Origin: Homarus americanus
Lineage: Eukaryota; Arthropoda; Malacostraca; Decapoda; Nephropidae
Assembly (NCBI RefSeq): GCF_018991925.1
Contig: NW_024720711.1
Span: 6,196,528 to 6,260,527 of the forward strand
Direction: 5' to 3'
DNA length: 64,000 nucleotides
Part shown: in pieces, positions 1 through 13,060 of the stretch
How positions within the stretch are numbered: position 1 is the stretch's first letter
Layout: the number at the start of each line of letters is the position of its first letter
Program-made: the position numbers and the translations under genes
Notes under the pieces: model-generated
Told to the model about the DNA's origin: nothing
Database searches by the model: none
What the model saw: only the letters and a program-made list of their open reading frames with translations

Positions 1-420
1 TATTTCAACAGTTCTCCAGGTTCACGACTCGGAAAGTGGCAGTAATAGATCCAAGTGTCACACCACCATTACAAAACCATCATAATATTAAAAAATCGTT
101 CTCAAAGGGTTAAAACATTATCCTACAAGTTACAGCATCATGCTATTAAACAATCGTGCTCGAAGACATAAACCATTGTCCTAAGTGAGTTAAAACATCG
201 TGCTCAGACGGTTAAACCATCGTTCTTAATAGATTAAACCTTCGTGCTCAATGGAATAAAACACCCTCCTCAAGTGGATACAATTTTCTTCAAAGGGTTA
301 AATTGTGGTCTTCATCAAAGGGTTACCATATTGCCTACAAAAGGTTAAACTACAACCCTAAAAGTGTTGAACTATTACACCATTAAACTACCATTCTCAA
401 GAGGCCTAAACCTGTAATGT
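1..420. repeat. Degenerate 22-bp tandem array (family R22), copy 1
   Basis: A decayed tandem array of roughly 22-bp units. The recurring pattern is GGTTAAACCATCGT followed by GCTCAA, seen for example around 195-260, with many substitutions and small indels. The same pattern occurs in the opposite orientation at 1535-1755 and again near 9.47 kb and 44.45 kb. It is AT-rich, with no coding frame worth reporting. The array may continue to the left of the window. Confidence 0.6.
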
Positions 421-460
421 TACGCAGGGGGACCACACAGCGTTATCATATTCACATTGG

Positions 461-498
461 TTGCGTCACTTGTTTATATTTATAAACAAGTGACGCAA
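461..498. repeat. Perfect 38-bp palindrome (hairpin)
   Basis: The 18-bp arm 461-478 (starting TTGCGTCACTTG) is exactly complementary to 481-498, with a 2-base TT loop. It sits between the two inverted R22 arrays. It could be a foldback insertion relic, a structured RNA element or the centre of a palindromic rearrangement; nothing in the sequence decides between these. Confidence 0.85.
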
Positions 499-1062
499 CT
501 CATTCCTCGTAACGGTTACTGCTGATGTTTTGGGTTTATGAGCGCCACCATAAACTGTGTGGACTAATCTCTCCATAAATGCTCAAACTTCATAAGAGAA
601 ATACAGTCCCTTAACGTCTCATATATTTAAAAACTATAACTCCTCTATAATTCTTAAAAAAATACCAAGATGCTTAAAAAACACGAGCAACCCCACAACT
701 CCCCGATACACATTTGCTTTACCATTAATACTGACATGAAACTGGTAAACTGTATCTTTTCTTCACAATCACTGGTCGTCAATTGATGTGGGGTAAATCT
801 TCCCCTAATGCATCGAATGGTTTCCTCCCTCACCGTCATAAATCCTGCGACATATTGTAGTGTTTTCTCATACTACTCGTCGTGCCCATAACCTTACTAA
901 ACACTATATAAAATCGATCACATATACTGCATAATGCCTGTATACGTATTTTCCATTATGGCATCCTGAAGTACCTACTATGAGAGTTGACTTTCATCTA
1001 CTGTTTCCTTGCCCTCACACACACTCACCCTGAAAAAAAACAAAAACAAACATTAGTGAATA

Positions 1063-1063
<1 letters not shown>
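499..1063. other. Unique intergenic sequence, nothing recognised
   Basis: AT-rich sequence between the palindrome and the (TAA)n tract. I see no conserved frame, RNA gene or repeat in it. Confidence 0.5.

Positions 1064-1123
<60 letters not shown>
1064..1123. repeat. (TAA)n microsatellite
   Basis: An uninterrupted trinucleotide run of about 19 units. It has the same motif class as the tracts at 42320, 42751 and 60571. Confidence 0.97.
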
Positions 1124-1126
<3 letters not shown>

Positions 1127-1534
1127 CGTAATCCCATTAAAGTGGACCACAAAAATGGTTTATTCATCACATTGTTTCTTTTAGTGAATCCTAGCCAAAT
1201 ATATTCTTCAGGCTAGGACTTACCTGTCTATTTTATACCGAACTAATATATGTGGAATAAAATACCATGAAATTCTCTCCCTCACTAGTGGGGAAAGGTT
1301 TGTTGATGTGGACTGACTGACACACGCATATTATGGTTTACAAATGGTGAATAAACACACAGCAAGTTTGTTAAATCCTACAGATCACTCGCAACATTAC
1401 AAGGACACCAAACATTCATGAGTAAACCTGAAAAAAGGGGGGATTATATGTACTGACCATCTGACAACACAAGTGCTACCTGGTAATTCTTGGTACACAA
1501 GTGTTGTATACAGGTACCCACCATTAACCTTTTG
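1124..1534. other. Unique intergenic sequence, nothing recognised
   Basis: No coding, RNA or mobile-element signature seen between the (TAA)n tract and the second R22 array. Confidence 0.5.
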
Positions 1535-1755
1535 AAACGGACGCTTTAACCCTGGTTTAACCCATTGATGATAATGGTTTGACCATGGTATAACCCTTTA
1601 ATGATATGGTTTAACCTTTTGATAACAATAGTTTTTTACCCTTTGAAGATAATGGTTTAACTGTGGTCTGATCCTTCGATAATAATGGTTTATCCCTGGT
1701 TTAACCCTTCGATGATAATGGTTTATCCTTTTGAGGACGATGATTTAACCCCCCA
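1535..1755. repeat. R22 tandem array, copy 2 (inverted relative to copy 1)
   Basis: About ten units of roughly 22 bp with the pattern GATAATGGTTTAACC plus CTTT. Read on the minus strand, this matches the GGTTAAACCATTAT pattern of the array at 1-420. The two arrays therefore face each other across about 1.1 kb. Confidence 0.65.
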
Positions 1756-3082
1756 TAGCACATACACACATGTAAAATGAAAACAAATTCAAAATGGATG
1801 AGACACAAACAATTTGAAAACAATGAAGTTACTAAAAGATTCGACCATTAGGAACTCTGGGAATGCAAACGCGTTAAGGTTAATAGTAATGAAGAGGATC
1901 AAGAAAAGAAAAGAAAGGTTATGAGTAAAAGACTAACAACGTGTCCACTTAGCCCAACCAGCTAGTGAACCTGAGTCATGGTACAGGTGGCTGTGTTCTC
2001 AGCGTCAGGCCACATAACCCTGCTAAGTTGGGCAGCACTTACTATCATTAACATTCTTCCCTCATGCAATTATCGAGAAACAATTCTTTAAAACGAAAAG
2101 AACGATCAACCATATTTGAGAGAGAGAGAGAGACAGACAGAGAGAGGGGAGGGGGGGTCCGTGCGTGCGTGTGTTTTCATGACGATCGTGGGAACGAGGC
2201 TTTATACGAGTATCTAGTAAAAAAAAATGAAGGCGGCCATATTGACAGGTGAGGCCCAAATGGACATAAGGGAGTAGCAGCGGGCCTCGTCGTCCAGATT
2301 CGCTGTCTTCCGTTAATTTGTTTCCCCTGACTAGGAATAAGAAAACGCATTCATTCACGCTAGTCTTACTAGACTTCCACCACCAATTAGTCACCACCTC
2401 TGCATCGCAACCTTAGTGAGACAGCGAGATACGTTCTCACATATCCCATGATGGGAAAAACGTCAACGAACAAACGTTTGGAGAACTGTGTTGATGGGGG
2501 CGGATGTGGCCCGCACAGGAAGCCAAGGTCTATAGACCTTGCAGGAAGCGAAGCCCAGGAAGAAGGCGGATCCGATCACGTTGAAAAGGGAGAAGGATGA
2601 ATGGGAGAGAGAGAGAGAGAGATAATAGTGGTTCTCATAATCTACCACAAGTTGATACAATAGGTCCTCCCTACCCTCGCATTTCGGTGTGCGTGACCAG
2701 GGAATTCCTGTGTGACGACCAGATCAACAAAATTACTGTTTTTGCAGCTTGCAGTACAACATAGCCATTACAGCCTGTTGTTAAGTTATATGAGAAAAAT
2801 TTAACGAATTCTCTTAAAACATTCAGTTCCCCCTTGATGCTTCTTTACTTGCTGGCAACTTGGTTAAGAGCCTCGGGTGCCGGGTGTTGACACTAGGGTC
2901 ATACTGTTTACTTTGTCTGGCGAGTAGAATAACAAACTTCCCCTTACTTATCCCCCACAAGAAATTCAAAGATTCTCGAGTGGAATGTTTTAAACGGAGC
3001 TGTGATCTTATGGTAGACGGACATAATATTATATGATAGTGACAAGTTGAGAGATCTTAATAAGCGAGTATATTTATTACTA
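1756..3082. other. Intergenic sequence with short GA tracts
   Basis: Contains an imperfect GA microsatellite at about 2118-2156 and a short one near 2610. Small minus-strand frames across 2062-2660 run through these tracts and have no recognisable domain. A CT tract followed by pyrimidines on the minus strand near 2560-2620 could resemble a splice acceptor, but there is no supporting exon. Confidence 0.4.
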
Positions 3083-3399
3083 TTTTTTTTTATTGGGCAC
3101 CCCCTCCCCTACATCCTTGTGTAAGGTGAAGCGCAGAAGCGTTTACAACACCTAACAGGGAAGCATGCTAAGTTCATGCTTGCCTTTATGTCTCATGAGT
3201 TAAGGGTGTAGAAGCCTGAAGAGTCAAGGGCGTAGAAGCCTGGAGAGTCAATGGTTTATGTCTAAGCAAGTTATTGGAAGCTCTTGTCCCTGAAGACGAA
3301 TTCGCAACCTTCGATTTACAGCAGGTACCTACACTGCTGCTAGGTGAACAGGGACCAAGGGAGGCTGGGAAGTGTCCCAACAATTTTCCACCGGCCGGG
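3083..3399 (-). mobile_element. SINE, head-truncated, with a LINE-type 3' tail
   Basis: Read on the minus strand. It starts at 3399 with CCCGGCCGGTGG, the sequence that normally follows the pol III B box in tRNA-derived SINEs; the tRNA-like head itself is missing. A core follows with the pattern TGTTCACCTAGCAG then TAGGTACCTG (about 3325-3350). From 3273 down to 3091 the element matches the 3' untranslated tail of the LINE at 51122-51274, and it ends in AATAAAAAAAAA, an adenine tail. A segment of about 24 bp inside the tail (3198-3250) is duplicated relative to the LINE copy. The orientation and poly(A) fit a retroposed copy. Confidence 0.75.

Positions 3400-6029
<2,630 letters not shown>

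Positions 6030-6080
<51 letters not shown>
6030..6080. repeat. (CA)n microsatellite
   Basis: Uninterrupted CA run of about 25 units. Confidence 0.97.
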
Positions 6081-6086
<6 letters not shown>

Positions 6087-6807
6087 GCCTGGCCAGTTAC
6101 AACATCAACTACGAAGACTACGAGTAGAAGCTTCGACTACCCACTCGCATTCACGGCAAGACAAAATATATATCGTTCCCAACATTCACCAGATTGGGAC
6201 CCCCAAAAAATTCCCACAGGTTCGTACAATGAATATTCCCCATAAATTTAAATATAAAAACATATCTAGTTGCCTGACTTATAGCTGTAACACAGAAATA
6301 AAGTCCATAATGGCATAAATATAAATAAAATACACTGACTACCTTAACCATCAACATTTAATGAGCTAAACTGTGTGAATAAAGCGTAGATAATTTCTGT
6401 GAATCCAGACTACAGAACCCATGCCACCGCACTGTTAGACCGAAATACCAACACATGGCTTCAAAAACACCACAACACGTTTGCATTGGTCTCTGTTGAG
6501 ATTCTGACGTAATTCACAACGGTGGCTGCTGAAATAATAGTTACCTTTCAGTTTTAGCGGCAGAAAATAATAAATATATTAAAACTCCACCACACTAATC
6601 GGTTACTCGGTATGTAGAGACCTTACGGACTGCACAAACACCAACTGTGAGAGCTAACACTATAGAACAAACACTGTCTCTACTCCAGTCCTCCTACAAC
6701 CATGGAGGTGTGCAGGAATGTTGTGAATCAGTCGTGCCTAACTTACCCCAACACGGTATGAGGACTTGATGACACAAGCCGGAGTGTTAGTCGCCTGCAT
6801 TGTTCTG
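6081..6807. other. Unique intergenic sequence
   Basis: No gene, RNA or repeat recognised between the (CA)n tract and the minisatellite. Confidence 0.45.
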
Positions 6808-7330
6808 TTGATGGGATTTAGTCCTAAGAGGAATTGTTTAGTCGCATTTCATCCCATGTCAAATTGTTTGGTGTGATCTTGTCCCACGGGAGGTTGTTTG
6901 GTGTGATCTTGTCCCACGGGAGGTTGTTTGGCGTGATCTTGTCCCAAGGGAGGTTGTTTGGTGTGATCTTCTCCCACGAGAGGTTGTTTGGTGTGATCTT
7001 ATCCCACGGGAAGGTGTGATCTTTTCCCACGGGAGGTTGTTTGGTGTGATCTTCCACGGGAGGTTGTTTGGTGTGATCTTGTCCCACGGGAAGGTGTGAT
7101 CTTATCCCACGGGAGGTTGTTTGGTGTGATCTTCTCCGACGGGAGGTTGTTTGGTGTGATCTTGTCCCACGGGAGGTTGTTTGGTGTGATCTTGACCCAA
7201 GGGAGGTTGTTTGGTGTGATCTTGTCTGATATGGTATTGTTGTGGGATTGTTAAATGGGACTGTAATTTGAAAGATTCGGGGGGGGGGGATTTTCTCCAG
7301 CGGGATTTCAAGCTAACAGTGAGCCTTTAG
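6808..7330. repeat. 30-bp minisatellite (array M30-1)
   Basis: Core at about 6834-7230, with roughly 13 units of 30 bp starting TTGTTTGGTGTGATCTTG and ending in CCCACGGGAGG. Some units are shortened to 22 bp or so, for example near 7010 and 7090. Both flanks decay into unrecognisable units, as old minisatellite edges do. Because 30 is a multiple of three, the minus strand shows frames repeating a 10-residue Asp-His-Thr-Lys-Gln-Pro-Pro block. No start context, splice signals or flanking coding sequence suggest that this is a gene. Confidence 0.92.
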
Positions 7331-8326
7331 CGGGAGTCACCTGAGGAGGTCCTGCCCCACAGGAGTGAGAGGATGAAGAAAGTAGTGTCTGGAGAGTTTT
7401 GTCGTATCATTCCACAGAGGGAGACAATTTTCAGTGAATAAATTTTACTTGGAGGCAGCTTTGAGCACGTAGTGAAGTGAAAGAATACTACACACCTGAC
7501 ACAGCGCACGGTCTAGCTATTGCTGATAATTCTGTACGAATACACACGAAAGAACGCAAAAACACACACAATTACACTGTATTTAACACCTTGTGTACAG
7601 GGTCGCCCCTGACTTGAATATAACCGCCTAGTGCTATCCAAATAAAATATTACCTTTATATTACCTGGAGTGACCTGATCCCTCTCTGAAACACAAACAT
7701 TTATGTGGACGTCACACATGGGGCGAAACAGTGGGTTCAAGGTTACTAATAGTGTCTTTATAAACCTCAAGAAAACATACCACATTCAACACTGAAATAT
7801 GTCGAACCTTATTTACCCTGACGACAGAAAAGACAAAAACACGTTAAGTGAAACATCTGGGATTTCATGTACGTTTAGCAGGCCAACAAAAGAGATAGAG
7901 AACAGGTATGATACACACACACACACACTATGATGATGAGCGTGTGGCAACCAGCCAGAGCAGGTAAGGACGACACAGTGAATATCTGACTTGCTATCAA
8001 CCATGTGACACAGGTACACACCTAAAATACTCCACCACAGTAATAATGAACGCCACCGCTCTTGACAGATCCCATACTTACGACCAGCAATATTATGCGA
8101 GGCGCCTGTCGCTGCCAGAATCTGATACCTTGTAAAAGCCGTATCACCACTATTAAGAAAACGAGGTCTACTCGTAGCCTTACTTTGGCATATATTTAGT
8201 AATGAGTTGGTGTACACATGGGGAGCGGTATACGCAGTCTCCACAATTCAAAAGAAATTTTGTGTATATATAAAGGTCAATTCAGAGATTCCAGGATGCT
8301 ATGGCACTGAATTTGAGTCGACGGAC

Positions 8327-8330
<4 letters not shown>
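7331..8330. other. Unique intergenic sequence
   Basis: Contains a short (CA)n at 7912-7928. A 143-codon minus-strand frame across 7813-8244 is the longest non-repeat frame nearby. It has no recognisable motif and a composition like its non-coding surroundings. Confidence 0.4.

Positions 8331-8412
<82 letters not shown>
8331..8412. repeat. (TA)n microsatellite
   Basis: Uninterrupted TA run, followed after a few bases by a short (CA)n at about 8436-8455. Confidence 0.97.
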
Positions 8413-8415
<3 letters not shown>

Positions 8416-8919
8416 TCTGTCACTCGTGTGCGTGCACGCACACACACACACACAAAATCGTGCCATGACATGTGCCCGAAGCTGGTCTCGGTTTTTGTTT
8501 ACAATATTCGTTTGGATGTAAGCGAGAATATCAAACAAATAGTCTGTCAATTATTGTAAACCCAGAAACGAAATGAGCGCCAGAGTTAATTTTCCTCTTC
8601 TACAAAACTTACTGAGTCAATGTCAGTCAATATACTTCCATAATTTCTACAGCAAAGGAAAACGTTACGACAAGGGAATACCTATCCGTGTAATCTAATC
8701 TATTTAGCCTAATCTAACCTAACGTAACCTTACCTTTCTAAGATAATAAATTTAACCCTCCTAACCTTAATAATCTCCACTAGCTAACTTTATATAACTA
8801 ACCTACCTGATCTAACCCAACATTATCCACCAAGACGATAACCGCTTTATTTCTTAACCACTTCAAAATAACTATCTAGTTGGGATTAATATGATTCAGC
8901 CAAAATAAACAAAGATAGA
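8413..8919. other. Intergenic sequence with degenerate CTAACC motifs
   Basis: From about 8690 to 8850 the sequence is rich in TAATCTAACCTAACGTAACC-like motifs. These resemble the arthropod telomere unit TTAGG on the other strand but are irregular. They are better read as decayed dispersed repeat than as telomere. Confidence 0.45.
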
Positions 8920-8923
8920 TGTA

Positions 8924-9083
8924 CAATCAAAGACAAAAGTCGTGTCGCGGTTTTGTCCGAAGATTAAATACAACTCGTGAAACATTATGAGAGCCTCCTA
9001 CCACAAGGCAGAGCGCACCAAAAGTTTAGCCCTTCGACATATGTTTTCACCAAATTTCACGACACGACTTTTGTCTTTGATTG
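8924..9083. mobile_element. Short TIR element (MITE-A), copy 1
   Basis: A 160-bp non-autonomous element. Its terminal inverted repeats are perfect: 8924-8947 (starting CAATCAAAGACAAAAG) against 9060-9083. Match continues into the flanking TGTA/TACA, consistent with a TA target duplication of the Tc1/mariner type. The interior is about 112 bp with no transposase. A short frame beginning Met-Arg-Ala-Ser-Tyr-His-Lys-Ala is shared with the second copy simply because the DNA is shared. The other copy, in reverse orientation, is at 49984-50143. Confidence 0.88.
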
Positions 9084-9465
9084 TACAATACTGTTTTCAA
9101 AGCCTAATTATGGTAACCTTGACAACCTACAAGAGAACGAGCAATAAAATCTACATAAAAAACACTGCTGCCATATTTGTGTTGTATCGAATATTCCAAA
9201 GTGCACTTACTATGCAGCCTGGCACACTATTTCTCACCTAGTCACCTTCACCAACAAAGCACATTATTCCTACTTCAAAAGTCTAAAAAGTTAGGGGCGA
9301 CTACGAATTGGTCCTACGTTGTGTTGGCGATGGCTGGTCAAAAAAAAATCTCAAAAGTCATTCAGTCATTCAGGATTGCTATGACCAGCTAAAACATTGA
9401 GATAATCCCTTTAAAACGATATCTTAACTCCTGAGTATAATTCCATCGTAAAAAACCCAACAGGT
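9084..9465. other. Unique intergenic sequence
   Basis: No feature recognised. Confidence 0.4.
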
Positions 9466-9576
9466 CCTCGTAATCTAAGGGTTAATATCATATTACTCAA
9501 GTGATGAAGTTATAGTAATCAAGGGATTACGTCATCGTACTCAAGGGGCCGATTCATTATACTCAAGGGGTTACAG
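9466..9576. repeat. R22 tandem array, copy 3
   Basis: About five units of roughly 22 bp, for example TCATCGTACTCAAGGGG followed by a TTAC or CCGAT variant. The GTACTCAAGGGGTTA pattern matches the array at 44.45 kb and, less well, the arrays at 1-420 and 1535-1755. Confidence 0.6.
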
Positions 9577-9699
9577 CTGTGAGGAGCCGCACGCACCTAC
9601 TCAAAAGATTCCTTAGGCAACTTTTTTCCCTTACCTAGGAGCAAATGAATACATCTACAGTAGTTACTGCATTAAGCTTTGTGCCTATGTTCTCCTGGT

Positions 9700-9948
9700 A
9701 AGAAGACTGGCCATTCTCCCTCCACGCTCCAACAAGGGTCCTTTAGGAGCAGTGAGAATACAGTGCAGAGTACACTAAACATTTTTTCGGTACACAGAAA
9801 GGTAGTGCATTAGACCACCTTCGCATTCCTCAACTGGAGAGTTAGGTATTTATTCACAGCTTGGTGGGCTGAGAGTGCTCCGGGTTCGAACCAGCGACCC
9901 TTAGGACAAGACGTGACTGATGTATCTACTCGGCCGTCACACCCTAGT
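9700..9948 (-). mobile_element. tRNA-derived SINE (family SINE-A), copy 1
   Basis: On the minus strand the element begins with a tRNA-like head. An A-box-like GGCCGAGTAGA lies at about 9928-9938 and a B box GGTTCGAACCC at 9882-9892, matching the pol III consensus GGTTCGANTCC. A core (CCACCAAGCTGTGAATAAATACC) then ends near 9845, written here as CCACCAAGCTG plus TGAATAAATACC. The body continues through a TACCGAA...TTTAGTGTAC block near 9770-9790. The same head, core and body occur at 47735-48005. No target duplication or A tail could be placed. Confidence 0.78.
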
Positions 9949-11319
9949 ATGTTAAGGGCAAATCGTAGTAAATTAGATTCAGTGAGCCGAAGTGAGCCAA
10001 ACTAACTTCTCACTGGACGTAACTTTTTTATGGAGGATAATCACACTACCGGCTAGACAAAACGAAGTCGATTTACAGGTAAACACTTTTCTACAAATAC
10101 AAAGCGAGACGAGACGTGAGACGTAAGTAAGGTGACCCGTGTAGGTGAGCCCGGCACTCGGCAACCGTGTGCACTGATGCCAACCACGCACTACTTACAA
10201 AACCTGCTAAGTTTGAAAACACCAACTTTTTCAACTCGGTACTCGGCACTAATTGGCAGCCACCCCCTTTCCTCCACCGCACTCTGCTAGTCTCACGATA
10301 AAATAATAACAGATCTCCACAATTATATTACCTTCTCTTCTAGTTTTGAGTGGGAGGATCAAGAACTGAAACAATAGGAGGGAAATAATTGGAGAGGGAC
10401 TGGAAAACAAATACAGAGTCGCAGGAAAGGGGATAAGGCGTAAGACAAAATGCAAAAATACCAACAAACTCGTTCCTTTACTCAAAATATCCAGTCTGAA
10501 AATTAAGGACTGGTTTCATGTATACTGTAGGTAAAGAGTTCTTGGTATGAGGAAGAGCGTGCTGCTGCAGGTGCGGAGCGTTAAATAACAACATAATGAT
10601 CCAGTTTGTAGCTCTCAGATGTTAATTGATTTCTTATCTCAGGTTTCATCCGCCACCTTTTTTGTTAAGTTTAGGCTAAAGATCACAACTTCATCATAGG
10701 CTGAAGCACAAAAATCCTAATGATGTTACCGTGTGGAGGCAGTGTACCGGTGCTGAGTCGTTCAGATATCCTCCATGTCGTCAATATTCCTTCATCACAA
10801 CATTATCTCTGACTAATTTCTTACATCCTCACCCGGGCGGTGTGATGTTTGTCCAGCTAGTGATGAACACAAAGTGAACATCTGACATAATTAAGTAACT
10901 TTTTCTGTACACTGTCCACAGGCTTATACATAACGCACTGCTATCACGTGCTTCCTTTGCAATGATATATATTACATTAAATATTCAAATACACGGAATT
11001 CGTACTGCATTAAGTAATTTATGATAGTACTTACATAATCTTGTTATAGCGTAGCTTTTTGTTCGAATAACTCACCGTCAACGTCATCGCGTAACCTGAG
11101 TTCAGGAAATTAATTCAACCATTTTAGCAATGATGTGTGGTTAGATGAGTGAACGTCATAAATACTAAATACAGCGCGAATGGTTCCCAACTAACACGGC
11201 TCTCACGCAACGACCATTAACAAGTTCAGCATCACAGTTACTATTTAGGCAGTCCTCGAAATTTTTGTCAAGAGGGAGCGAGTTCGTGTAGCTAACGCCC
11301 TAAATACTTCACGTGACTC
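9949..11319. other. Unique intergenic sequence
   Basis: About 1.4 kb. Several overlapping 60-80 codon minus-strand frames at 9979-10485 have no domain or consistent codon bias. Nothing else seen. Confidence 0.4.
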
Positions 11320-11468
11320 ACTACTGAAGTTACATCATACAAAAACACTGAAGTTACATCATACAAAAACACTGAAGTTACATCATACAAAAACAATGAA
11401 GTTACATCATACAAAAATACTTAAACTACATCATACAAAACACTTAAGTTACATCATACAAAAAACTG
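11320..11468. repeat. 24-bp tandem repeat, about six units
   Basis: Units of about 24 bp containing CTGAAGTTACATCATACAAA. The first three are nearly identical; later ones (ACTTAAACTACATC, ACTTAAGTTACATC) have drifted. Confidence 0.92.
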
Positions 11469-11664
11469 TCAATACAATTATATTCTCTTCTCTTCAATCT
11501 ACCTGTATCATCAATTAAACACCTCGTGGCCATTCTCATTACCCGTATCAGAGTTAACAGTTCACTAATTTGCACTTTGTTATACGAGTTACGAGCTGTT
11601 GATAGACAATAAGGATATATCAGTCTACAATAACGGTTGTAAAATATTCAATTGCGAGTCAGCC
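11469..11664. other. Unique sequence between two tandem arrays
   Basis: No feature recognised. Confidence 0.4.
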
Positions 11665-12080
11665 GAGAGTCGGTTGGTGCCTGGGGGATCAGTGGGTGCC
11701 TGGGGGAGTCAGTGGGTGCCTGGGGAGTCAGTGGGTGCCTGGGGAGCCAGTGGGTGCCTGGGGGAGTCAGTGGGTGCATGGGGAGTCAGTGGGTGCCTGG
11801 GGGAGTCAGTGGGTGCCTGGGGAGTCCAGTGTGGGTGCCTGGGGATCAGTGGGTGCATGGGGAGTCAGTGGGTGCATGGGGAGTCAGTGGGTGCCTGGGG
11901 GAGTCAGTGTGCCTGGGGAGTCAGTGGGTGCTTGGGGAGCCAGTGGGTGCTTGGGGAGTCAGTGGGTGCTTAGGGAGTCAGTGGCTTAGGGAGTCAGTGG
12001 GTGCTTAGGGGAGTCAGTGGGTGCTTAGGGAATCAGTGGGTGCGGGGAGTCGGTGGGTGCCTGGGGTCGGTGGGTGCCAA
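11665..12080. repeat. G-rich 19/20-bp minisatellite
   Basis: About 21 units of 19-20 bp, written GGTGCCTGGGGAGTCAGTG with an extra G in many. Downstream units change CCTGG to CTTGG and then CTTAGG, so variants are ordered along the array. Each unit carries G runs of three to five bases, giving dense G-quadruplex potential on the plus strand. The frames of 97-124 codons here are repeat artefacts in all three phases. Confidence 0.93.
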
Positions 12081-12101
12081 AGTAAGCGCGTACGTACGTT
12101 T

Positions 12102-12103
<2 letters not shown>

Positions 12104-12139
<36 letters not shown>
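12104..12139. repeat. (GT)n microsatellite
   Basis: Uninterrupted GT run directly downstream of the G-rich minisatellite. Confidence 0.96.
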
Positions 12140-12141
<2 letters not shown>

Positions 12142-12745
12142 TACGCCCGTTATTAATGTGGCGTGAATACAATGAAGAGGAAACAAAGACCATCGCCGCA
12201 CATTACGAGATATATTTACCACCTGCTGGGGACTTGTTACATCACTTGTAAGGGGGTGGTAACCCTACAGACTTTGGTTGCTGTGATAATATTCGCTCAC
12301 GAACGATGTCCTTCTTAAGGTTCTTGAGTTATACCGCCGATATACACAGTGAGAGTCAGACCTTACTCACACGATGGGGAACAACCAGTATCAAGGGGAC
12401 CTGGTCCTATATTGTATAATATTGCACTAGTATAGTTGAGTCTGTATACTCATAACATCTAACGTCAATTTTTACCCTGAAACTCAAACACATCCAGACC
12501 ATTTTTTCTTTAAGTGTTTGTTTTATGGGGGCCCAGCTAGGTGTATCCCCCATGTCCAGTTAGCCGAGGAAATCAACTTTGGTAATCCAGCCCCCGGCAC
12601 CTGGGTCCAGTATCAAAAGATTCTGCAAAAAAAAAAATATCCCCTAGCTGGTATTAAGGTAATGTATTTAGATGGAGTAGCCTACATTTCCATAGTAATT
12701 CGGATATAATATTGGAAGTTATATTTTAATACCACTTTGAACGTA
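12140..12745. other. Unique intergenic sequence
   Basis: A 63-codon frame at 12518-12709 shows no recognisable domain. Nothing else seen. Confidence 0.4.
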
Positions 12746-12790
12746 TTTTTGGGGGAGGGAGGGGGGGGTGAGGGAGGGGGGGAGGGGGGG
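12746..12790 (+). other. G-run block with G-quadruplex potential
   Basis: About 40 bp made almost entirely of G runs of 3-8 separated by single A or T bases. This fits the four-run G-quadruplex pattern several times over. It is isolated from any recognised gene. Confidence 0.85.
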
Positions 12791-13060
12791 ATTTACTTGA
12801 AGTTTAGCCATTTGTCGCATTCTTATAGATCTCCAACAAGGGGAAGATTTTGAGGTTGACACCGGCAACAGCCCTGAAACGGCGCCCGTCTCCAGAAATC
12901 ATCGTCTCCCCTCATGAAATATTCAGAGTTTAATCTCGTTCATTATCCCCCTACGTACAACCAAGTGACTCTAGGTTTAAAATTACCCACACGTGGAGGC
13001 AGGACCTCCCAAACGGAGGTCCCCACTGTCGACCCAGGACCAGCCCAACCTTCCTACATG

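Noticed and set aside
7813..8244. 143-codon minus-strand gene
   Set aside because: No domain, no coding-like composition, and it runs through a (CA)n tract; retained only as intergenic sequence.
8690..8850. Telomeric TTAGG repeats
   Set aside because: Motifs are irregular and interspersed, never a run of exact pentamers; better explained as dispersed repeat remnants.
9882..9938. A functional tRNA gene
   Set aside because: A- and B-box-like motifs are present, but no cloverleaf with a proper acceptor stem can be drawn, and a second copy with the same non-tRNA body exists at 47.8 kb: it is a SINE.
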